From assembly GCA_003161535.1 (NCBI GenBank), contig PMOM01000273.1, positions 899 through 7,444 of the forward strand: a DNA stretch of 6,546 nucleotides, written 5' to 3'. Positions 1-4,950 of this stretch are shown here, piece after piece. The notes below the pieces were generated by a model, which saw only the letters and a list, made by a program, of their open reading frames with translations, was not told the DNA's origin and did no database searches. The translations under genes and the position numbers were made by a program. Source of the stretch: Caulobacteraceae bacterium (lineage in GTDB: Bacteria > Pseudomonadota > Alphaproteobacteria > Caulobacterales > Caulobacteraceae). Positions within the stretch are counted from its first letter, which is position 1, and every line of letters begins with the position of its first letter.

Positions 1-593
1 GGCCTGGTCTCGTCCACCCACACATGCACGGCGATGCCACGTTCCTGGGCGACATAGATCGGAGCCAAGGCGGTCCCCCAATCCACCGCCGCCAGCCAGC
101 CGGCGTTGCAGTGCGTCAGGATGTTCACCGCGTCGCCAGCCTTGCGCCTGGCAGCCTCGGCGATCAGGTCGGCGCCGTGCTCGCCGATGGCCCGGCAGGC
201 CGTCACGTCCTCCTCGGCGATGGCGGCGGCCTCGGCGGCGGCGGCTTCGGCGCGCCGGGCCGGGGCGAGGGGGGCGATCGCCGCGGCTACGCGCCCCAGC
301 GCCCAGGCCAGATTGATCGCCGTCGGCCGCGCGGCGGCCAGGCGCGCGCGCGCCTCGGCAAGGCCGGCGTCCGAGGCGTCGGTCCGCAGAGCCAGAGCCA
401 AGCCCCACGCCGCCGTCACCCCGATCAGCGGAGCGCCGCGAACCCGCATGTGCGCGATGGCGCGGACCGCATCATCCAAGGTTTCCAGACGAACGATCTC
501 TAACGCATGCGGCAGCAGGGTCTGGTCGATGACCTCGACCGCCCCATCGTCGGTGGGCCAGATTGTGCGGGTGGGTCGTCCGTGGATGAGCAT
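1..593 (-). CDS. mtnA: S-methyl-5-thioribose-1-phosphate isomerase, N-terminal part (3' end outside window)
   Basis: This cytoplasmic enzyme isomerises 5-methylthioribose-1-phosphate to 5-methylthioribulose-1-phosphate, a step in recovering the methylthio group left after S-adenosylmethionine is used in polyamine or related synthesis. I translated the minus strand from the ATG at 593-591 and obtained 197 uninterrupted codons to the window edge; the family is about 350-370 residues, so roughly the C-terminal 45% is missing, including the expected catalytic Asp. Visible family signatures are GRPTRTIW near residues 5-12, VIDQTLLPH at 21-29, the substrate-binding RGAPLIG at 52-58, NILTHCNAGWLA at 157-168 with the catalytic Cys at 162, and VWVDETRP at the edge. 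The start fits the family, which begins only a few residues before the GR(P/S)xRTIW motif. There is no obvious Shine-Dalgarno sequence. It is divergent from nrdB. The family call rests on recognised motifs and is firm. Confidence 0.95.
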   Translation of the reverse strand, partial: MLIHGRPTRTIWPTDDGAVEVIDQTLLPHALEIVRLETLDDAVRAIAHMRVRGAPLIGVTAAWGLALALRTDASDAGLAEARARLAAARPTAINLAWALGRVAAAIAPLAPARRAEAAAAEAAAIAEEDVTACRAIGEHGADLIAEAARRKAGDAVNILTHCNAGWLAAVDWGTALAPIYVAQERGIAVHVWVDETR

Positions 594-817
594 GGCGGGA
601 GCTTTATTCAGCCACTGGCGCGGTGAAAAGCGAGTCGTTCGTCTATCCAAGCCAAGGTCGAACGATATGGGCTTCTCGACGCTGTTATCCCCACTCGCTC
701 AACACCATATTTAGTCGATGCGTCAAAGTCGGCGCTAGATGTTGCCCATTGTGGTGCTAACTTGGGCCCTCGGCGAGCCATCGCCGATTCGCGCCTTTTC
801 AAGAGCCTTCCGCGCCC
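594..817. promoter_or_regulatory. Divergent mtnA/nrdB intergenic region
   Basis: This 224-base stretch lies between the starts of two divergently transcribed genes and must hold both promoters. It is less GC-rich around 600-720 than the flanking genes. I cannot place a convincing -35/-10 pair for either direction. GCTAGA at 735-740 and GCTAAC at 756-761 resemble the GCTA core of alphaproteobacterial housekeeping -10 elements, but neither has a well-spaced TTGAC-like partner. An NrdR-like box at 702-717 is listed separately. I see no small gene in it. Open frames that cross it are antisense extensions from the neighbouring genes. Confidence 0.55.
702..717. promoter_or_regulatory. Possible NrdR box upstream of nrdB
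   Basis: The sequence ACACCATATTTAGTCG lies about 100 bases before the nrdB ATG. It agrees at about 12 of 16 positions with the known NrdR consensus (acaCwAtATaTwGtgt), including the ACAC left arm, the ATAT core and the TAGT part of the right arm; the last two bases do not fit. NrdR is the ATP/dATP-sensing repressor of ribonucleotide reductase genes. Functional sites normally come as two boxes a few helical turns apart. The only candidate partner is a weak half-match at 660-675, 42 bases upstream start to start, so this is a candidate only. Confidence 0.35.
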
Positions 818-1855
818 ATGACCCGACTCAACGCCAAGCCTGGCCTCCTCACGCCGTCGTTCGCCTACAAGCCCTTCCGCTACCCTTGGGCCTATGACTT
901 CTGGAAGCGCCAGCAACAGGTCCACTGGATGCCCGAGGAAGTGCCTCTGGGCGAGGACTGCAAGGACTGGGCCGCGAAACTCAACGACCGCGAGCGCAAC
1001 CTGCTCACTCAAATCTTCCGATTTTTCACCCAATCGGACATTGAGGTGAACGACAATTACATGGAGCGCTACGCCACCGTCTTCAAACCCACCGAGGTGA
1101 AGATGATGCTGGCGGCCTTCTCCAACATGGAGACCATCCATATCGCCGCCTACGCGCTCCTGCTTGAGACCATCGGCATGCCCGAGGCGGAGTTCTCCGC
1201 TTTTCTCGAACTGGAAGCGCTCAAGGCCAAACACGACTACATGCGCCAGTTCGGCGTCGGCTCGAATGCCGACATCGCTCGCACCTTGGCTATGTTCGGC
1301 GGCTTCACCGAGGGCCTGCAGCTGTTCGCCAGTTTCGCCATGCTGATGAACTTCCCGCGCTTCAACAAGATGAAGGGTATGGGTCAGATCATTTCCTGGA
1401 GCGTGCGCGACGAGAGTCTGCACTGCGAGGGAATCGTCAAACTCTACCATGCCTTCAACGCCGAGACGGGCGTGGTGACCAAGGCGGTGGCCGATGACAT
1501 CGTCGATTGCTGCAAGACCGTCGTCGGACTGGAAGACCGATTCATCGATCTCGCCTTCGAGGCCGGCGAAGTTCAAGGAATGACCCCCGACGACATCAAA
1601 GGCTACATCCGCTTCATCGCCGACTGGCGTCTGCGTCAGCTGGGCCTGCCCGCGGTCTATGACGCCAAGGAAAACCCCCTGCCCTGGCTGCAGAGTCTCC
1701 TGTCGGGTGTCGAGCACGCCAACTTCTTCGAGGCGCGATCCACCGAGTACTCCAAGGCCGCGACCCGCGGCGCTTGGCATGGCGAGGCGGGGGTATGGTC
1801 GGAATTCGAGCGGATGATCTCCAAGCGGACGGACACCAATCTCACGCCGAATTGA
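818..1855 (+). CDS. nrdB: Class I ribonucleotide reductase, beta (radical) subunit
   Basis: This 345-aa ferritin-like subunit houses the dinuclear metal site and tyrosyl radical that NrdA uses to reduce ribonucleotides to deoxyribonucleotides in the cytoplasm. Expected carboxylate and histidine ligands are present with E. coli-like spacing: Asp74, Glu105, His108, Glu165, Glu199 and His202. Tyr112 sits four residues after His108 in ETIHIAAY, the position of the E. coli radical Tyr122, so this is a tyrosyl-radical enzyme and not a class Ic (Phe) or radical-Tyr-lacking type. Trp37 in HWMPEEV and Asp198 match the E. coli radical-transfer Trp48 and Asp237. NFFEARSTEYSKAATRG near 302-318 is a common C-terminal block; the extreme tail does not resemble the E. 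coli NrdA-binding peptide, which varies between lineages. The start is the ATG with only a weak AAGAG 13 bases upstream. No nrdA gene is adjacent in the window. Confidence 0.96.
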   Translation: MTRLNAKPGLLTPSFAYKPFRYPWAYDFWKRQQQVHWMPEEVPLGEDCKDWAAKLNDRERNLLTQIFRFFTQSDIEVNDNYMERYATVFKPTEVKMMLAAFSNMETIHIAAYALLLETIGMPEAEFSAFLELEALKAKHDYMRQFGVGSNADIARTLAMFGGFTEGLQLFASFAMLMNFPRFNKMKGMGQIISWSVRDESLHCEGIVKLYHAFNAETGVVTKAVADDIVDCCKTVVGLEDRFIDLAFEAGEVQGMTPDDIKGYIRFIADWRLRQLGLPAVYDAKENPLPWLQSLLSGVEHANFFEARSTEYSKAATRGAWHGEAGVWSEFERMISKRTDTNLTPN

Positions 1856-1877
1856 CACGCCGGACGCGCTCGGCGTG
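1856..1877 (+). terminator. Hairpin directly after nrdB, possible weak terminator
   Basis: CACGCCG at 1856-1862 and CGGCGTG at 1871-1877 form a perfect 7-bp GC-rich stem around an 8-base loop, starting at the first base after the nrdB stop codon. There is no following T-run, so it is not a canonical intrinsic terminator; it could instead protect the nrdB mRNA 3' end or partly separate nrdB from the phosphatase gene. Confidence 0.35.
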
Positions 1878-1915
1878 GTCTCGCAATCGTCGCTTTGGGC
1901 CGCTAACGAACGCCC

Positions 1916-2692
1916 ATGACCCGGCATGTGACCCTCGAGGGAGTGGAAAATTTCCGGGACTTCGGTGACTACCCGACGATGGCTGGCCGTCGGCTTAAGC
2001 CGGGACGTCTATACCGCTCGGCGGCGCACGGCCGAGCGACGGCGGCGGATCTCGAAGTCATCGCCGCCCTGCAGATTGAGGTGGTCGTCGATCTTCGTCG
2101 CAAGAACGAACGCCTGCGCGATCCCTCGCCAGGACATCCGACGTTCGCAGCGGCCGTGATCTGCAACGATGAAGGCGATGAAAATGAGGACACCTGGCGG
2201 GCCCATGTGCGCCAGTCTGATTTAAGCGAAGCGTCGTTCCGCGACTATATGTTCGACTACTATCGAAAGGCCCCTTTCGACGGGCGTCACCTCGACCTTT
2301 TCTCGCGGTATTTCAAGGCGCTGGCGCGGAGCGATGGTCCGATCTTGATCCATTGCGCGGCCGGAAAGGATCGCACCGGCATATTGGCCGTGCTCACTCA
2401 TCATCTGGCCGGCGTGCACCCCGATGACATCGTCGCCGACTATCTGCTCACCAATGACGAGCGGCGCCTGGCCATGCGCATGCCGATAGTGGCTCAGGCC
2501 ATCGAGGAGATCGCCGGGCGAATCCCCTCCCCCGAGGCCCTAAGAACCGCCATGGGCGTCGAGGCCGAATATCTGCACACGGCCTTCGCGGCGATCGCCG
2601 CGAGCCATGGTGGAACCGACGCCTATCTGGAAGGGGCGCTAGGCGTCGATGCGGCGCTGCGCGACGCCCTGGAGGCGCGACTGCTGGCCTAG
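1916..2692 (+). CDS. Tyrosine-/lipid-type protein phosphatase, Y_phosphatase3 family
   Basis: This 258-aa protein carries the cysteine phosphatase signature HCAAGKDRTG at residues 146-155, with nucleophile Cys147 and phosphate-binding Arg153. The GKDRTG form of the P-loop, together with the N-terminal NFRDFGDY (12-19) and GRLYRSAA (30-37) motifs and VVDLRRKNER (57-66), places it in the Y_phosphatase3 group (PF13350). That group includes MptpB- and LipA-like enzymes that dephosphorylate phosphotyrosine, and in some members phosphoinositides. I see no signal peptide or membrane segment, so it is probably cytoplasmic. The natural substrate cannot be told from sequence. It starts 60 bases after nrdB on the same strand, possibly co-transcribed despite the intervening hairpin; no strong Shine-Dalgarno precedes the ATG. 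Its TAG stop overlaps the stop of the convergent minus-strand gene within a shared CTAG at 2689-2692. Confidence 0.92.
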   Translation: MTRHVTLEGVENFRDFGDYPTMAGRRLKPGRLYRSAAHGRATAADLEVIAALQIEVVVDLRRKNERLRDPSPGHPTFAAAVICNDEGDENEDTWRAHVRQSDLSEASFRDYMFDYYRKAPFDGRHLDLFSRYFKALARSDGPILIHCAAGKDRTGILAVLTHHLAGVHPDDIVADYLLTNDERRLAMRMPIVAQAIEEIAGRIPSPEALRTAMGVEAEYLHTAFAAIAASHGGTDAYLEGALGVDAALRDALEARLLA

Positions 2693-3231
2693 GACCGCGG
2701 GAAGCGGCCGGCGGGCAGCAAGTTCGGATCGTATCCCCCCGCCGGAGGAAGGCGCCACTCGCCGTGAAAGCTGAAATCCAAGGTGCGGCACAGACGCGCT
2801 TGCCCACCGTCCGATGAGTCACCCAGGACGAAGACCCGAAGATCGCGCCCCTGGCGCGGTTGGCCGAATACCATCCAGGCTTTCTTCGCGCCGGGACAGA
2901 AAGCCGAGATCAGGGCCGCCCCATCGCCTTTCGACTGCACCTCGTAAAGATCGCGTTCGTTCGCTTTGGAGCCGATCAGCGGCGAAAGACCCCCTGGACC
3001 GAGCGCCTTATCCGCGGCCGGTCGCAGATAGGCGGTCGCCTGCGCCTCCGTGGCTCGCACGCTCAGCATCGTCGTGCCGATAAGCCGCTGCTTGAACTCA
3101 AAAGTGAGCGCGCCGGCGGCCGCCCGCGTTTCCGCGTTGGCCGGATCGTAGGAGTACAGGCGAATGGAATCCGCGCGGGCCGCGCCGGCTAGGCAGGCGA
3201 GCGAGGCGGCGGCGACAAGACCACGACCCAT
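2689..3231 (-). CDS. Small secreted (periplasmic) protein of unknown function
   Basis: This 180-aa protein does not match a family I recognise. Residues 1-20 form a typical Sec signal peptide, with Arg3, a hydrophobic stretch LVAAASLACLAG and an ARA cleavage motif before Asp21, so the mature product should be a soluble periplasmic protein of about 160 residues. Cys13 lies in the hydrophobic core in a poor lipobox context (SLAC), so I do not call it a lipoprotein. The mature part has exactly two cysteines, Cys112 (FCPGAK) and Cys148 (LCRTL), which could form a disulfide. I chose the ATG at 3231-3229. A TTG one codon upstream is also possible, but the ATG overlaps the upstream gene's stop as TGATG, a standard translational-coupling arrangement. 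It is the last gene of the minus-strand cluster, and its stop shares CTAG with the phosphatase stop. Confidence 0.8.
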   Translation of the reverse strand: MGRGLVAAASLACLAGAARADSIRLYSYDPANAETRAAAGALTFEFKQRLIGTTMLSVRATEAQATAYLRPAADKALGPGGLSPLIGSKANERDLYEVQSKGDGAALISAFCPGAKKAWMVFGQPRQGRDLRVFVLGDSSDGGQARLCRTLDFSFHGEWRLPPAGGYDPNLLPAGRFPRS

Positions 3232-3758
3232 CAATGCGGCCGCGCCCCCGACCCGCGCAGGGCGCCATCGACGTCGAAGTCAACCAGTCGCCATACGCCC
3301 GCCTCGTCGGCGAAGGTGAGCAGGCAGGTCCCGCCCTTGCGCGTGGTGGCGCACACCCTGCCATCGGGCAGGCTGGTCAAGGCGCTCGCCAAGGCCAGTA
3401 CGCCGGGCACCGGCGTGGCCGGTCGATAGCCGTAGTAGTCGGCCACGGCGCGAAACACCTCCGGTTGAATGAGCAGGCCGCCGGCGGCGCGTGACAGCGG
3501 CCCCGAGAGCCAGAGGCCCAAGCCCTTCCAGGCCTCGCCGACGTTCGCCGATCGGGTGCGGTTCACCAGCCGGGCCTGGATGCTCGCTTGAAGCGCGGCG
3601 CGATCCACATGGGCGTCAAAGGCGGCATGATCATTGTCGCGGATGGAGATCAGCAGACCGTGAACGTCTCGAGCGGCGTCCAGGCGCTGGGTGGTGGCGC
3701 AGCCCGCGAGCGATGCCGCGGCGACGAGGGCGGTCAAGATGCGAAGGGCCGTGGGCAT
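3231..3758 (-). CDS. DUF2939-like lipoprotein
   Basis: This 175-aa protein begins with a lipoprotein signal peptide: a short N-terminus with Arg6, a hydrophobic segment, then the lipobox LAGC with the lipidated Cys at residue 20. It is therefore probably anchored in the outer membrane facing the periplasm. The body resembles DUF2939 (PF11159) from memory: an AxDxxGLLxxIRDNDHAAFxxHVDRAALQxS helix pair near 28-60, a GPLSRAAGGLLIQPEVFRA segment near 86-104, and a beta-rich end with GVWRLVDFDVD at 154-164. That family has no known function. Cys136 and Cys145 flank a short basic turn and could form a disulfide. The reading frame stays open far upstream, into the SemiSWEET and autotransporter genes, but the lipobox 20 residues after the ATG at 3758 fixes the start. 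Its TGA overlaps the next ATG by one base. Confidence 0.82.
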   Translation of the reverse strand: MPTALRILTALVAAASLAGCATTQRLDAARDVHGLLISIRDNDHAAFDAHVDRAALQASIQARLVNRTRSANVGEAWKGLGLWLSGPLSRAAGGLLIQPEVFRAVADYYGYRPATPVPGVLALASALTSLPDGRVCATTRKGGTCLLTFADEAGVWRLVDFDVDGALRGSGARPH

Positions 3759-3808
3759 GACGGGCGAGTTTAAGTCCAGTCTATGGCGCGCTGATGGCGG
3801 CGCCTCTC

Positions 3809-3837
3809 GAGGGCGGGTCGGCCTCGCGGCCCACCTC
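3809..3837 (-). other. Intercistronic hairpin after the SemiSWEET gene
   Basis: On the minus-strand transcript, immediately after the SemiSWEET stop codon, GGCC-GCGA-GGCC (3831-3820) forms a 4-bp stem closed by a GNRA-type GCGA tetraloop. GAGG (3837-3834) and CCTC (3812-3809) can pair outside it. No T-run follows, so a true terminator is unlikely; RNA processing, stabilisation or partial attenuation between cistrons is possible. The rest of the 77-base gap shows no recognisable promoter. Confidence 0.3.
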
Positions 3838-4117
3838 AGCCTGATTCCCGGACCGAGCCGAATTTGAACTTCAGCACAAGCACGGCGCTGGACATCAGCA
3901 GGCAAACCGCATTGGAGGCTACGATGGGCCAGCGACCGATGGCCGCGCCATAGGCGATCCAAAGCACAAAGCCGATCACCGTCACCACATACATGCGCAG
4001 AGAGACCGAAGCGGCGTCCCGGTCGCGCATGATCTTCACCAATTGCGGCGCGAAACTGGTCATCGAGCAGACCGCCGCGCCGACGCCGATCACGTTGATG
4101 ATCAGGGGGTTGATCAC
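3836..4117 (-). CDS. SemiSWEET-type sugar transporter (MtN3/PQ-loop family)
   Basis: This 93-aa inner-membrane protein is one triple-helix bundle; members of the family dimerise to give a facilitated sugar uniporter. Three membrane segments can be seen near residues 5-21, 42-60 and 64-83. The PQ motif is at Pro24-Gln25 in SFAPQLVKIMRDRDAASVSL, the usual SemiSWEET loop signature. Trp53 in the second helix (FVLWIAYG) and Asn69 in the third (VASNAVCLL) occupy the positions of the conserved Trp and Asn of the sugar-binding pocket. The length is typical for the family. The start is GTG at 4117-4115: no ATG is available before residue 19, and starting there would remove helix 1. It lies 5 bases after the autotransporter stop, so co-transcription is very likely. 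The transported sugar cannot be predicted. Confidence 0.93.
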   Translation of the reverse strand: MINPLIINVIGVGAAVCSMTSFAPQLVKIMRDRDAASVSLRMYVVTVIGFVLWIAYGAAIGRWPIVASNAVCLLMSSAVLVLKFKFGSVRESG

Positions 4118-4122
4118 CGCGA

Positions 4123-4950
4123 TCAGAACATCGAGCGTCCGGCCAGGCGCACGTCGTAGCGCTGCTCGCCGCTACGGAAATCGGCGTCGCCTTCCAGGGC
4201 GAGATAGGAATACTGCGAGCCGCCCTTGAGCGAAAAGCCAATGGTCGCCCACCCGCCATTGTCTTTGTCGGCGGCTAGGTTGAAGGGGTCTCCGCCCACG
4301 AAGCTGGCCATGGTGTCCCCCACCGATCCCGAGAAGATTTCGCGGTAGCCCCCGCGAATTTCCGAACGCAGCCAAGCCGCCTTTCCCCATTGGGTTCCCA
4401 GGACCAGGATCGCCTGGCCGCTGAGTCTGCTGCTGCTACGGGCGGCGACATTGAGGTCGAATCCGTCACCGCCGCCGGTCTCGTCGTGCGCGCTTTCGTG
4501 CAGCCCCAGATAGTCGACCGAGACCTCGGGACGGGCGTAAAAGCGGCCGAAACGTCGCTCGTAGGCGGCGCCGGCATGTCCGTCGAAGAAGTAGCCGCCC
4601 CAACTCGATAGGGCCGTGGCCGTGGCGCCTGGGGCGAGGAATCTGCGCTCGCCGGAGAACCATGAATAGCCGCCTGCCCCGCGCACCGAGACGGTAAGGC
4701 CGCCCACCGCGCGCCGATAGTAAGCGCCCGCCTCCAACATCGAGGCCACCACCTTGCTGCCCACCTGCGCCCCGGCGTCAGCTTCTTCGGCGTTGAAATA
4801 TGCCAAGGTGACGCCGACAGCGCCGCCGCCGCTCCCCATGTGCTCATAGCCGCCGGCCAAACCAAGGAGGCTCGAGTAAGAGCCTTGGGTCTGAATGCCC
4901 GAGCGACGGACCCGTTCGTTCACCTCCTGTAGCCACAAACTGGATCCAGC
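4123..4950 (-). other. Autotransporter beta-barrel domain (translocator)
   Basis: This region encodes about 275 C-terminal residues that would form the 12-stranded outer-membrane barrel. It begins near SSLWLQEVNERVRRSG and shows repeated short stretches of alternating hydrophobic and polar residues with aromatic girdle residues, for example FYARPEVSVDYLGLHE and AAWLRSEIRGGYREIF. The terminal Phe matches the consensus outer-membrane sorting signal. The start of the domain is approximate. Confidence 0.85.

Noticed and set aside
24..714. Plus-strand open frames of 159 and 202 codons at the left edge
   Set aside because: They are antisense to mtnA, whose minus-strand translation shows RGAPLIG and NILTHCNAG.
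739..754. Second NrdR box between 702-717 and nrdB
   Set aside because: Only the right half (ATTGTG) fits the consensus, the ATAT core is absent, and the 37-base spacing is not on a helical-turn period.
608..1927. 439-codon open frame on the minus strand, opposite nrdB
   Set aside because: It lies antisense to a clearly recognisable nrdB. Its translation is rich in Gly, Glu, His and Leu with no domain. High GC third positions in the sense gene remove stop codons from the antisense frame.
3180..3231. Lipoprotein assignment for the secreted protein via Cys13
   Set aside because: The residues before the Cys (SLA) do not fit the L-(A/S)-(G/A)-C lipobox, and a good signal peptidase I site (ARA before Asp21) follows.
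3759..4259. Upstream extension of the lipoprotein frame, to a 342-aa product
   Set aside because: The extra 167 residues overlap the SemiSWEET gene and the autotransporter 3' end in another frame and are Arg/Ala/Ser-rich. The lipobox 20 residues after the ATG at 3758 fixes the true start.
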